From: Nemania diffusa
Lineage: Eukaryota > Ascomycota > Sordariomycetes > Xylariales > Xylariaceae
Length of the DNA stretch: 64,000 nt
Assembly: GCA_038501195.1 (NCBI GenBank)
Contig: JBBPUQ010000005.1
Span: forward strand, 806,001 to 870,000
Reading direction: 5' to 3'
The notes beneath the pieces are model-generated. The model did not search any database. It saw only the letters and a list, made by a program, of their open reading frames with translations, and was not told where the DNA came from. Shown here piece by piece: positions 43,886 through 55,396 of the stretch. A program made the translations under genes and the position numbers. How positions within the stretch are numbered: position 1 is the first letter of the stretch; every line of letters starts with the position of its first letter.

Positions 43886-44193
43886 TATTAATAAAACTTT
43901 TTATATATATATATATAAAAAAATTTAAAGTAATTTATAAAGTTTAAGATTTATTTTTAAGTTCTAAAGTTTTATATTAATTTATATATATATTTTATAA
44001 AAAAAAATATAACTAAAAAGATTGTATATAGATTATTTATATATGTATATATATAGGACTTATAAGTCCTATAGATCTTAGTAGGTCCTTGTATTTCTTA
44101 TCTATTCGGTTACTTAATAAAGGTTCTAGTCCAGGTCCTGGTTGTATGTACTTAGTACGTACATACAAGTCCTGTTAGGTCATTGGTTCAACA
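43886..44193 (-). repeat. 5' LTR of Copia copy 2, outer half almost unmutated
   Basis: 308 bp. The outer half (about 44050-44193) is nearly normal in composition and shows the ancestral LTR best. It holds a perfect 16-bp palindrome AGGACTTATAAGTCCT (44055-44070) and 10-bp inverted arms TTGTATGTAC / GTACATACAA (44142-44151 and 44159-44168) separated by 7 nt. The inner half is strongly A+T. Confidence 0.92.
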
Positions 44194-44198
44194 ATTAT

Positions 44199-45376
44199 TA
44201 TATATATTTATATAAAAATTTATTTTTTTTATTTTTTTTGTAGCTATTTAACTTTTAGTTAATTTATTAATAAAAATGTTTAAGCTAGTTAATAATAGTT
44301 TGTTTAAATATTTTTAAAATAATTTTAAACAGTTTTATAATTTTTATATTTTTATTATTAACTATAAATATTAATATATATTTATATAAAATTATATAAA
44401 TATTTATAAGCTTTTATATATTTAGATTTTTTTTATTTTTTATAAAAAATATATAATGTTATTAATAAAAAGTATTAGTAGCAAAAACAAATACTACTAA
44501 AAATGTTAAAACTAAAAAAAATATATTTGTTAAAAAAACTACAGCTTTTTAAATTTATATAAGTTTAATAATTTTTAATATTAATTTAATTAAAAACTAT
44601 ATAAGCTATAATAGTTAACATTTGCTATTAACAACTTGTTTTAATATTGCAGTAAATAAAAATGCTTTTAATTTGAACTTTTTTTAAAATAATAAAATAA
44701 AAAATAGTTTATATATATTAGTTTAAATAGTATTAAAGTTGTATAAAGTTATATATATAATATCGTTTTTAATATAATAACAAATGTTGTTAAAGTTATT
44801 TTTATAAAAGCTATTAAAAAAGCTTTAAATTTTTATAATATAGCTGTTAAAATTGTTATAATTATATAAATATTTTAAACTTTTGCTATTTTAATATTAA
44901 AATTAAATATTAATAATTTTATTATTATTACAATTTTTTTGCTTAAATTTAGCTATTTATTATTTGCGTTAAGTTTAAATAACTTGTTTTATTTAATAAT
45001 AAGTTTTAATAAAGTTAGCTATAGCTTGCTTTATTTAAGTTTTAATTAAACAAAGTTTATTTTTATAATTTTTATATAATAATATATTACTATATATATA
45101 ATACAAAGTTATATAATATAGTAATATTTGTTAATAGTTAATAATATATATAAAAATTTATATATATTAATATATTAGTTAATATTTTTGTATAAAGTTG
45201 TACAAATATATTTTTAAAATTTATTAAAAAATAAATTGTTATAGCTAAAAAAAAAATCAATAATAATAAATATTTTATATATATTAACAGCTTTTACTAT
45301 TTTTAGCTATACTATATATACTAACTCAAAAACAACTATAATACTTATTTATAAGGGGTATTTTTATACTTTCTAA
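44199..45376. other. A+T sequence with possible transposase relic of the outer TIR element
   Basis: Unlike the pure A/T spacers, this part keeps scattered GC dinucleotides, as the coding parts of the retroelements do. A minus-strand reading across about 44700-45200 includes LNLSKKIVIIIKLLIF and a following helix-like block. These loosely resemble the Tc5/CENP-B type DNA-binding region of fungal pogo/Fot transposases. The resemblance is weak and I could not find the DDE domain. Confidence 0.3.
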
Positions 45377-45431
45377 GTGTTATTTTAATAAGAAATTAGT
45401 TTTTGAACAGTTTGTTCTCTGGGACGCTGTA
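45377..45431 (-). repeat. Right terminal inverted repeat of the A+T block
   Basis: Reverse complement of the left repeat: reading inwards on the minus strand it starts with TA (45431-45430) and CAGCGTCCCAGAG; 33 of 40 positions match. The base composition becomes normal directly outside. Confidence 0.75.
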
Positions 45432-46118
45432 AAATGCCCGTTTTAGTTAGCGTTAAAAATTTAGGTGTAATGTGTACGCATAGTGACCCAGCCGGGCGGG
45501 AATGGCCGATGAAAGGGGGCCGAAACACGAAAAAGGGGCTGAAAGGGGCTGGGTTGAGGCTGAACTATCGGTACGGCCAATACACTCGGAAATAGGTATG
45601 AACACCAGCTTCATTCTTCTAGCAAAAGTATATATATATCGTTTCCAATGGCTCATTCGTATAGACATAGCCCCTTCTTTGGCAAGGTAGCTTCCTAAAT
45701 AACAATACCGAGTGATGGCGGCGAGACACAATAGTATGACAGATCAGCTATCTAAAATCTATATGCATACGCAGTAGGTAAAGTTGATGCACAGAGACGC
45801 CATATACTGCAGTCCGGGGCCTTCGGGTGAAACCTATTCTCGCCCTGTTATGAAATAAGCTAATACATCGCCCAGTTCTAAGTCTAATCTTTATGCGGAA
45901 CATACACGTGTTCCGAATTACCTACAAAGCGTGTTGCCGTTGCGTAGTAACCGGCAGCTACGGAATAGATGCTGTGATATTTGCCCTGGGCTGAATTAAG
46001 CTGGCCAGAGAGGTGCATTGCTGAGCCGTCCGTGGAAATCCATTCTATTCAGGCGTACACCCACAAGAGCGCGTAGGAGGGTATTTGCTGAAACCTATCT
46101 CTCTTTCGTGCGTTTGAT
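45432..46118. other. Intergenic, downstream of the phosphatase gene
   Basis: Normal-GC sequence. Two overlapping open frames on opposite strands (45453-45731) have no recognisable domain, and I regard them as chance. It probably includes the 3' untranslated region of the phosphatase. Confidence 0.55.
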
Positions 46119-46804
46119 TCACCTCTTCGGCTGCGGGACGTCGGGGAAGGTGGTTGCTAAGAAGTTCTCTGAGAACCTTCGGCACTGCTCATAGGTCTTT
46201 TTGAAAGCGTCGCCGTCGATATAGTACGGATCTTGGACAACCTCCTTGCGGCCAGTGCCCGAGAACTCGCCGAACAGCATAACCTGTGCTTTGCCACCAA
46301 CCCGCTTCCTATTACGCCATCTTTGTATATCGCTGTGGTTGCTATTGTCCATGGCGAAAATGTAATCGAACTCGTTAAAGTCGTTATCGCGCAGCTACCA
46401 GAACACATCAGTCCAGTCTTCCACTGATCATGTAACTCAATTGACCTGTTAACTAACCCGACGAGCCCCGTGTTTATAGTCTGTGATACCGTTATCCTTG
46501 AGCGTGGATAATGTCCGGGAATCAGGATCATCGCCGATGTGGTAACCACCTAAAGATATATGAGGGTATGTCAGTCGTCTACTCATATGAAGCGAGAATG
46601 GGGACTCAATAACTTAGCGGATCTAGATCTCATACCTGTTCCGCAGGAATCTACGCTACCGATAAGGTTGTAATATGGAGAAGCTGGATCCTTCACGATA
46701 GATCGAAAGACGCCTTCGGCCATGGTCGAACGACAGATGTTGCCTAAGCAAACAAAAAGGACGGATATTTTCTCGCCACTCGGGGCGTTCGTTGCGCTTG
46801 CCAT
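46119..46804 (-). CDS. Low-molecular-weight protein tyrosine phosphatase
   Basis: Cytosolic phosphatase that hydrolyses phosphotyrosine and small aryl phosphates (LTP1/Stp1 family). Three exons on the minus strand: 46804-46636, 46549-46458 and 46394-46119. Introns of 86 and 63 nt are GT..AG and phases join exactly, giving 178 residues, slightly above the family's usual 150-160 because of a short N-terminal extension. The P-loop VCLGNICRS holds the nucleophile Cys19 and Arg25 (C-x5-R). SCGTG then GYHIGDDPDSRTL follow at residues 53-70, FDYIFAMDNSN in the middle, and VQDPYYIDG supplies the catalytic Asp of the DPY loop. The start at 46804 places the P-loop at the normal distance; an upstream in-frame extension to 46948 lacks an evident purpose. 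First gene to the right of the A+T block, with no sign of mutation from it. Confidence 0.93.
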
Positions 46805-48015
46805 AGTTTTACACCTAATATGAAGCCGTACCTCGACCGGTAGAATTAAACGGGCAAAAAGATATGTGCATCTATGTAGGTAAGTAATTGATGTGAGCAG
46901 CTCAGCTTCCAACCTGTTGCTTGACAATTGGCAATGCCCCGCATACACGGATAAGTAGGTACCTGCGCAACCTACCTAAGTAGATAAGGTACAATCTACA
47001 GGATCAAGGATCCAAGGTCAGGAAGGAGGTTAGACAACGCGGGGCTTCCCTCGTTAGGTGAAAAGTCCCACTCCTACATATATGTAGGTAACGAGGAACA
47101 TCGAATGAATTGATCAATTGATTCAACATACCTAGCCACCTATGTATTCATGTTGAGTAGTCAGAGGAAACTCATAGCCGAGACGTTTCGCATAGTTGCT
47201 GGTAGATGAGCTAAGATACTTTACTCGAGGAAACCCAGGCAGCAGAAATTCTCAACATTCTATCTACAAGCTTCTATCAAGATACAAACTCCCCGAGCAG
47301 ACGCGGTCACCAATAGGAAGGACGCCTGCTCAGTACTTGTCATAGTTTTATCTTTAACGGTACAGCGTGGACGATAATGCAGAGTGTCTCAGATGACTCT
47401 GAGACAACACTAGGATAATTTACCTACAACCTAGTAGTAAATCCTCACCACAGCCAACACAAAGAAAGAGGGCATGCAATAGTATATATGGCACCCTCAA
47501 TGCATCTAAGCTCACTAATGGCTTAGACTTCTAATAGCATTGCGACTACTCTCTCTAGCATTTTCAGCCCTATTCTGTTCTCATCGACATTCACAGCCTA
47601 TCGACTAGATATGACACGTCAAAGTTGCGTTCTAGTTGTCTTTGTCAACTAGTCAAGCCCAGCTTACGTCCTAAGTGCGTCGATAAGTGCCCTTCATTAA
47701 ATCGAGCTGAGCCTCATCACAGATCGACTTCCACTTCCTGACTTTAGGCTTTATACCGGCTGAATTGTTTGCTATTAAGAAAATCTGCGAATTCTGAAAG
47801 CTGGAGCTCTTGTCGCTCTTTCTCCCCGAGCTATGGTCCTTATGGGCCGTTTCATGCAGACTCTCTCCTCCGGTTGACATCGGGGAAGAGTGCGCAGCGG
47901 TTACGATAAACAACTACGCTCTAGCTACTATTCGACTACATGAACTTTCAACTTAGCACCTATGTGATATGTATAAGAATATTCCGTGGATGATAGACAC
48001 CACGTATCTTACAAG

Positions 48016-48406
48016 ATGGCTAAATCTCTAGTCCATAGCATGCATTTCTCACCACAGCGCTTTGCAGGATCCGAAGTACCTAAGCTACGACTATCTCCCC
48101 TCGTTTACGGCACACCTAGAAACACTCATATCTATTTTTTAGATTGAAGACCTGGGATCCCCCGTCCTACTTAGGATTAAATGGAACCGCCAGCTACCTC
48201 GTGTAACAGAGGTTGAATTTGAAACACATCTTCTCATCAACGCGACTACTTCACCATGTATAAAGGATGTCTGCATCGGCTTGCCCGAACTTGTTAAGAC
48301 GATCCCGGACATCTTACCCTGGCACGACCTCTTCGACGATTGGCACCGAGCGCTGAGCAACACACACCCTCCTCATAATGTAACATTTGTTAAACATCAG
48401 CAGTAA
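48016..48406 (+). CDS. Possible small hypothetical gene or relic
   Basis: Speculative two-exon model. The first exon, 48016-48075, starts MAKSLVHSMHF. A 67-nt intron follows (48076-48142, GTACCT..TTTTTTAG), then an 87-codon open frame 48143-48403 with stop at 48404-48406. Total 107 residues, phases joining exactly. The second exon has no ATG of its own and reads like a normal protein: LPELVKTIPDILPWHDLFDD is followed by WHRAL. I recognise no domain. It could equally be a decayed fragment of a larger gene or chance. Confidence 0.28.
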
Positions 48407-51307
48407 ATTTAATCTACTCAATCTCACTTCCACCACGTTGCTAACCGTAGCAATCGAATATTCGAAATGATGGATAACCAAAATTTCAAGAAACTAGTGA
48501 AGGCATATTAGGATATAGGGTGCAGCAAGAGCAAAACACATCACCCCGGACCACCCTATGGCTATGCCATCAGACTTAGTACGTAGCTCCCAGGGTGTAC
48601 GCACACGTCCTCCTGGGAAACCCCGTTATAATGCTTTTGCAGTTAGCGCAGGGAAAGCTTATAGGGATTATACGCTGGAGAACCATTGTGAGGCAGATAG
48701 TCACTCGTTGTGTCTTCCTTGAGGGGACCCCAGCATCACATGAGGTTGAGCAATATCAAGATAAAATGATCATTCATTAAGATTGAGATAAATGTAGACC
48801 GGTTTGTCTTAGAAAATACGAGATAGATAAGATACTCACCGACTTCATCGTCTCGTTATCTTAACACCTCCAGCGTGAAGCTTACCTTGTAACTTTATTA
48901 GTCCAAGGCTATATATCCTAAGGGTGAATAACTAACGCTTGAATATTTCATTTCAATAAGTTCCTATTACATGAATTTGTGGGCTTCACTTGAATTCACT
49001 AACCCTCTGCTCATTTATGACCTGCCGAGAATTTCGCAGTCATAAAGTTTATATATGGAATGAGACAACAGCTTAAGTGCCACGTCAAGAAAATCAAGTT
49101 TAAAAAATAGAACTTAGATATAAATAAATTATAGAACAATCCTAACCTTTATGGTTACTACCAGGCGCTGCGCCAGCATCATAATCTTCGAAGTGACGTG
49201 TTTTTCCTTCTCATCGTATGAGTCAAAGTCTCTTATGCAGGTAGCCAGGATATCTTATTCGTTAGCTACTGTCCTCAAGATTGACAAGCCTTCTCTTTAA
49301 ACCAACTTGGAGCGCCACTTGATTCGGAAATATGCTAATAATACTGAAGCACAGCTTATAAACTTATATGTACGTAGGTGGGGGTAGTGGGAGGGGGTGT
49401 ATAGTGTGATTGTGGCATTGCATCGACGTCGTCCATATCAATTGGCCTGTCATTACCTATGTTGTCGGTAGGCCTCCATGCCCCGGAACCGCAGATTGCC
49501 GGCCAAGACACTCATTCGTGCTCCGTGTGTACTAATAAGTAGTCTGCCTACTCGCCCGCTCCGAGGGAGGCCTATGCTTGTAAAGTTTGATTTCGTGCGA
49601 CGACCCCTATGTCGTGCTTTATTCTCCGGGGTGCCACTGTAGAAGTGATTGTTCACCAAAGCGGATGCGGAGTGATCGACATAGGTACATAAGATATTAC
49701 TCATGGACAGGCACGAATGGTAGGCTGGTCTGGGCACCGATTGGAGATCGACGAAGTGCTAGATGAGATGGTACCTGGGCTAGTATGTAGATCGAGTAAT
49801 GCGCATGAACTGAATACTGGAGAGCGAATTTATAGAGAGTCAGCTAGTGGTTTAAGGTGCCTAGGGAGAGTTTGTTTGTTGAGCCTTCCTGCCACTAAAT
49901 CTGTCGTCTCAAGAGTCGTAATCTGTTGCACAGTCCAGTAGACACTGTATTTTTTTTTATAGATATCGTATTACACACCAGCCAAGCATACCTATGTGCA
50001 ACTCTGAGTGCGTCGGTATGGATAAAAAGTCGATTCTGACGTCGTTGCACTTCAGTGCTTTTAGTATAGTGGGGGTCATTGTCGCGCCAGCCACACAGAG
50101 TGCCGTGCTGAGGTACAGGATATTTCTAGCACATTTCTGAAACGAAACAATATTTATGATCGACACCTGATGTGCATAGGGGCTGCGTAGGCCGGAATAA
50201 CTATGCATAGCCCATAAGCTAGACTTACAGGTAGCACTTATCTACAGTAGGTACCTAAGGTATCCAGCAAGATGAGGACGTGGTAGCAAACAACAATTCT
50301 AGGCATGCAAGGTAAGTCGGTAGTATTCGGGCTAGCCGGTATTTCAATTTGATACTTGACAGAAGTTTCGATGGATCGCGCCTCTATCTAGATAAAGTTA
50401 AAATATCTAGGTAGGTAGTACCAAAGGCTCACACTAGCCCGGACTAGGTATGTCTGTGAGACCCTATCTCAACATGACTTGGTGGCAAGTCAGTTACACG
50501 TCGTTTCTCCCTTTCATCTCCCGGACGCAAATCATAACCTAAGCGCACTCCATTTTTATCCGTTACAGTGTCTACGCGATACTTACCTAATTTTTCAATT
50601 ATAGGTAGGTAGCACATACCTGCACTTTGAGTAACGTACCAGGCAGAGAAGAGAGTGAGGTGCGTCGTCGTCGTTTGCTGACATATGACTGCTAACGTAA
50701 CCCATGTGAAAATGAACCGCCGGGCAGCGGTGCCGAGCCAACGACGCCGTGCTCGGCAGGCTGGATAAATGGCAGCATTCCGATCGCCTCACACCTCCAG
50801 CCAACCATTGGACCACAGACCAGCACAGACCAAGACGGGGCATATTCGAAAGAGAGAGATCTGCGCCACATCTTAAGCTACTCCGCCTCTCATTGCCAGT
50901 TCCCTGAGAACACTCGTCATCTCGACAAGCTTGTGTGCCGTGCACTCAGCCAACCATATTGTTAGAATCTTGTCTAGGGATATGTATCCAGTTTCACTGT
51001 GCGGTACAGTTTCCCACTACCGCTATTCTAGCAACCCGATTGATCTATTCCTGTTCCTGGTTCCTGAATGGCGGTTCCTGGTTGCTCCCAGGTGAAGGAT
51101 ATTCCATGCTACACATGCCCCATTTTCCCACGTTGCTATTCCAAGGCAATACAAGCTAAACGAGTTCTCGCCATGCTTCGTCTACCAACCAGAGACGAGA
51201 ATGTCCTGGTTACCGCCGACCCCTTCGATTCATTCTTTGCTCGTCGTAATTTTCATAATCGGGTACGGCCTTAGTCTGCTTGGTAAGTCATCTGTAGTCT
51301 TAAAGGG

Positions 51308-51314
51308 TATATAT
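51308..51314 (+). promoter_or_regulatory. Possible TATA box of the aspartic protease gene
   Basis: TATATAT about 190 bp upstream of the protease start codon, followed by a pyrimidine-rich stretch (CTTTTCTTTCTC near 51394) of the kind found near fungal transcription starts. Position and composition are the only evidence. Confidence 0.35.
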
Positions 51315-51502
51315 GAGGTTGCCACGCCCACACATGGAATGCATTCTAGACGTCCAAGTTACCGGTGCGAACTTTTTAGTGGTTGGGTATAACACTTTTC
51401 TTTCTCGAATATCCTTATATTTCACTCGTTTTGGGTTTTTGTTATTGTTTTTATTATTCATTCTCTAAAACATCGTTCTTTCTCAACTACTACTATCTCA
51501 TC

Positions 51503-52803
51503 ATGGTTCCTCAACCGAGCACCGTCGCCCTCACGGCGGCTTTGGCCGGCTTCGCGGCGGCTTCGCCCTTCTACCCTATGTATCCTACCACCAAGTCTTT
51601 CTCTGTTTCCCAGGTCGCCAATCACAAATTCAGGCCTCATGGCCCTACACAGCTAGCCAAAACGCTGGCTAAGTACGGAGTTCCGCTGCCTGATGGCCTC
51701 GCCCATACCATGTTCAAGTTTGACACTGGCCGCCTCATCGCACGGAGCTATGGTAACGCCAGCGCGACCCCCGAGCCATTGGATATTCAGTACCTTACTC
51801 CCGTAAAGATCGGCACGCCGCCTCAGACACTCAACCTCGACTTCGACTCGGGCTCTTCCGATCTTTGGGTCTTTAGCACCGAGACACCAGCAGCTTTCGT
51901 GAAGGGGCAAGCTCTATATAACCCGAAGAAGAGCAACACATCTGAGAAGGTAACCGGCGCATCTTGGCAGATCAAATATGGCGACGAAAGCTCCTCCAGC
52001 GGTACCGTGTACCACGACATCGTCAGGGTCGGGGGCGTTGCCGTCAAGGGCCAGGCCGTCGAGGTTGCCACCAACGTGTCTGCTGGGTTTACAAGGGACG
52101 CCAACAATGACGGCCTCCTCGGCCTCGCCTTCGACAGCCTGAACACGGTCAGTCCTAAGAAAGAACTGACTTGGTTTGACAACGCTGCGAAAACCCTCGA
52201 CGCTCCTGTGTGGACTGCGGATCTCAAATATCAGAAACGTATGTTTATTTCTCAACTAGATACTACCTATCTGATTCATTGCTAACATGTAAACTAGCTG
52301 GCACTTATGAGTTCGGCGTCATCAGCAAGTCAAAGTATACCGGGGCGATCCACTACACCGACGTCAATTCGTCCGACGGCTTCTGGGGCTTCGAAATGTC
52401 GGGCTACGCCGTCGGCAACGGGACTTTCAAGGCCTCCAAATTCCAGGGCATCGCTGACACGGGCACGACCCTTGCTATGCTGCCCGCTGAGGCGGTCGCG
52501 GCGTACTATCGTGCCGTATCGGGCGCCATTTTGAACCAGTACGAGGGCGGCTACGTCTTCCCCTGCAACGCCAAGCTGCCCGACTTCGTTATCGGCCTTG
52601 GCCAGGGCAGCCTCGTCATTCCTGGAAAGTACATCAACTACGCCCCTGCCGACCAGAGCGGCCACAGCTGCTTTGGTGGTATCCAGTCGGATGCGGACAT
52701 CGGCTTCTCTATCCTCGGCGATATCGCGCTCAAGGCTGCTTTTGTCGTCTTCGACGCCACGCCTAACAAGACGCGGATAGGATTTGCTAGTAAGAAGCTA
52801 TAG
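51503..52803 (+). CDS. Secreted pepsin-type aspartic protease (aspergillopepsin-like, A1 family)
   Basis: Extracellular acid endopeptidase precursor of 413 residues, the normal length. Two exons, 51503-52238 and 52298-52803, with a 59-nt GTATGT..CTAG intron whose phase restores YQKPGTYEFG. The N-terminal 20 residues (MVPQPSTVALTAALAGFAAA) fit a signal peptide. A propeptide follows to about residue 80-90, and the mature enzyme begins near ATPEPLDIQYLTPV. Catalytic Asp115 lies in LDFDSGSSDLWVFS, where the usual Thr of DTG is Ser; catalytic Asp299 lies in IADTGTTLAML. The flap Tyr is in IKYGDESSSSG, and the Cys pair is in FPCN and HSCFGG. The start at 51503 was chosen because it begins the signal peptide directly; the frame is open further upstream. 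An isolated gene with no cluster around it. Likely nutritional or host-directed proteolysis; which one cannot be told from sequence. Confidence 0.95.
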
Positions 52804-54292
52804 GTCATAGCATGGAGGGAAAATTTGATGAGACATGAGTGTTAGAGCCGCTTTTCTTGTCGAGGGGCTTGGTAAGTATTTAGAAGGTTGGGTCCGCTGC
52901 AAGGCGTAGAGCGTCTCGTGTTGTATGATATATTACATTCTTGTATAACTACTGTACCCAATTGGATGACCACATTCTTCTTATCCTAAATTAGCGAACT
53001 ATTCCCTTGTGAATTTCACCGGCAAGTACGTAGGCAAACAACTACGGCATTCATACTCCGCCAGGATCCGTGGTTTTAGGCATTATCTCCTCGAAGGCAT
53101 CATATAGATATTGCATGACTTGGCCTAACGGTTCTAACTCTTGTAAATATAGTTGAACTTATACCGGAGACGGGCAACCCGATTAGGTACGAACACCCTG
53201 TTGCTGTGCCGTTTCCGACTCGCCTTTTCGTCGTAGGTAACAACAGTCATTCCTAGGGTTTATCTAGCGCCCTTTTAGTAACTTGATTACTCGACATCCT
53301 TCACTAAAACATAGTCTGCTCCTACGACTTCACTCATGCTGACGGACGCAGAGAAGACGCTCTAACCCCCCCCTCGATATGATGGCGATTACCTATGTTT
53401 AGTAAGAACAAGGCCTAAGCCGCGTTCAGTTCATCCCTCTAATCTTATACCTACCTGGATCTATTAGAAGCCGCGAATATTTCAGCGTCGTCAGGATCAT
53501 CTCGTTCTTCGACTTAAGATCTTAGTCTCGGGCGACTACCACCTTAGATCACCATACGTGCGGTGCCTGCGGGCTTTCAGCTGCCCTAGATATTACTTAT
53601 TATACGTCCTATTGCACGTGCCGCGATTGCAAGGTCCAACGCTGGACATATAAATTCTGAACTCTAGAACAGCTGCACCCTCTTAAGTTATAATCCCTAC
53701 TACCAAGATTGCTGTTCCTAAGGCCAATGCGTTAGCATTACCAATGGCGGTGGCGTTACCGTTGGCGTTGGCGTTACCGCTGCCGCTGCCGGTCACATCT
53801 AACAATCCATCTGACGCTACAGCCTGATAGGATCTCAGGGGATTTCCCGCTGCGTTGTGCTCTTAAGCAATAACGGAGGAATAAGACTACGAAAAGTGTT
53901 TATTGTAGATATTAGCCCTACGTTAAGGATTGTTTATGCATAAAAAAATGTATATCATAATAATATATACAGCCAAATAAAACTATTGACGGTGATAATT
54001 ACGAGTTAGCTATAACTTTTCTCCTCTACAACTGACTACCTTTTATAGACGAAGACATCAGATGCCAAAATAGGCCATCGTCATTTCTACATAGACTGTG
54101 ACTCCTTTCTAACTTATCGTACAACTGCTCTCTTTTACCCTTCACCTTTCATACAAGCATCCCCTAACACACTCTATCTAGCCTCGGGAAAGTCTACCAT
54201 GCAAGGGTCTATCCCACCAACCCCAAACTTTCTCCTTCTCGTTCAAACCAAGTTATAGCCAAACGGGCAAGGCAATCCCCAACCCGGCCCCC
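52804..54292. other. Intergenic, no gene recognised
   Basis: Contains the 3' region of the protease gene. No open frame of note. A short imperfect array of GGCGTT/GCCGCT words lies at about 53735-53800. An A+T-rich patch lies at 53930-54000. Confidence 0.55.
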
Positions 54293-55396
54293 CTACTTCG
54301 GCAACTTCCCATCCTCAACCGCCTTCAAGAAGAACTGAAACATCTGCCGTCGCTCAACCTCCAAGGTCGAGAAATTCTGCTTTACCGGCCCGACCAGGAT
54401 CTCCTCCTCTCCGCTCTCCAGCCCGGCCCAACAGTCCTTCATGTACTCCTCGATCGTGATCCCGATGTGCGCGAACCCCGCCTCGCGCAGGTCGTCCTGG
54501 AGGATATGCAACTCAGTCTATTTTTATGCGATGTCAGCAATGCTACTTCATCAGGAATTAAGGGAAGGGAACAAGAAGGTGAGGGCGAGTGAGCGAACAC
54601 GTGAGAAATACACAGCAAGCCACAAGCCATAAGTCCACATCTACACAGACAAAACATACCTGCACCGCCGGCGGAATGATCTCCACAACCCTAACATGCG
54701 CACTCCCGGGATCCCCCCCAAGCTGCGCCCTCAGCGCCCAAACAAGCGCGTGCAGCGCCGCCTTGGTACCGCAGTAATTCGCGCAGCGCGGCAGCGGGAC
54801 CAGGCCCAGGCCGGACGACACCGCCACCACGGCCGCGGGCGTGCCGGGCCTCGCCTGCAGGTGCGGCAGGAAGGCGGCCAGCAGCGCGATGTGCGCCGTG
54901 TAGTTGGTGTCGATCTCGGCGCGCACGAGCGCGAGGTCGATCTCGGCCGGTTTCGTGAAGTTGAGGCCGCGCTGCAGGCCCGCGTTGAGGACGACGCAGT
55001 CGAGGGTTGGGTGGGCTTTGACGATGCTGTTGTGGTCATGTACCGGTTAGCTTTTCCTGTCTTCTGGTAAGGGCTCCCTCTCCCTTCCCACGGGTTGTGA
55101 GAGGGGTTATATAGTGAGTGGAAGAGATAATCGTGGGCCATCCCGTAACACGATCGATATATTGCGCGCTCAACTCACCCCTCAGCCCAAGCCTTAATCC
55201 CCTCCACATCCGTGATGTCGAATTGCGATATCGCCACCTTGTCGGCGCCGTGTTTGGAAGCAAAGTCGTCAAGCCTGTCCTTACGACGGCCTACGGCAAT
55301 GACGAAACTGCCATGCTCAATCATACGCTCGGCCATGGCTATACCAAGGCCGGCGGTACAGCCCACCATGAGGACAGTCTTGTATGACCACACCAT
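54293..55396 (-). CDS. Short-chain dehydrogenase/reductase (classical SDR)
   Basis: NAD(P)-dependent oxidoreductase of 269 residues; substrate unknown. Three exons on the minus strand: 55396-55179, 55026-54660 and 54517-54293, with introns of 152 and 142 nt, both GT..AG and phase-consistent. Rossmann motif VGCTAGLG at about residues 11-18, then the VGRR loop; an Asp in QFDITDVEG for adenine binding; LNAG in the middle; catalytic Ser in VSSGLGLVPLPR and YCGTK (Tyr-x3-Lys) about 13 residues later; then VEIIPPAVQ|TELH spanning the second junction, the usual SDR substrate-loop position. It resembles the uncharacterised fungal DltE-like SDR group, but I cannot assign a reaction. The middle exon is distinctly GC-rich. 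No biosynthetic partner gene is adjacent. Confidence 0.93.

Larger units (their letters stand above)
38283..44193 (-). mobile_element. Ty1/Copia LTR retrotransposon, copy 2
   Basis: 5,911 bp, same family as 19689-25604 but inverted. Both LTRs are 308 bp (38283-38590 and 43886-44193) and the target duplication is ATTAT (38278-38282, 44194-44198). The RT relic appears in mirror position: minus strand, INNI at 39603-39614. The gag start lies near 43.5 kb, where Ala-rich GCTGCAGCTGCT words survive. Not interrupted. Confidence 0.92.
46805..51502. other. Long intergenic region with no secure gene
   Basis: About 4.7 kb, moderately A+T-rich but not RIP-like. Open frames are short and on both strands, without recognised domains. 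Clusters of TAGGTA-type words occur at 46.9-47.1 and 50.2-50.6 kb. The only stretch I would consider as a possible gene or relic is 48016-48406. The right end holds the promoter and leader of the aspartic protease. Confidence 0.5.

Noticed and set aside
45453..45731. Overlapping open frames on both strands just right of the block
   Set aside because: Mutual shadows in GC-rich sequence with no domain or splice support.
53735..53800. GGCGTT/GCCGCT short array as a minisatellite or CRISPR-like repeat
   Set aside because: Too short and irregular; simple-sequence drift is sufficient.
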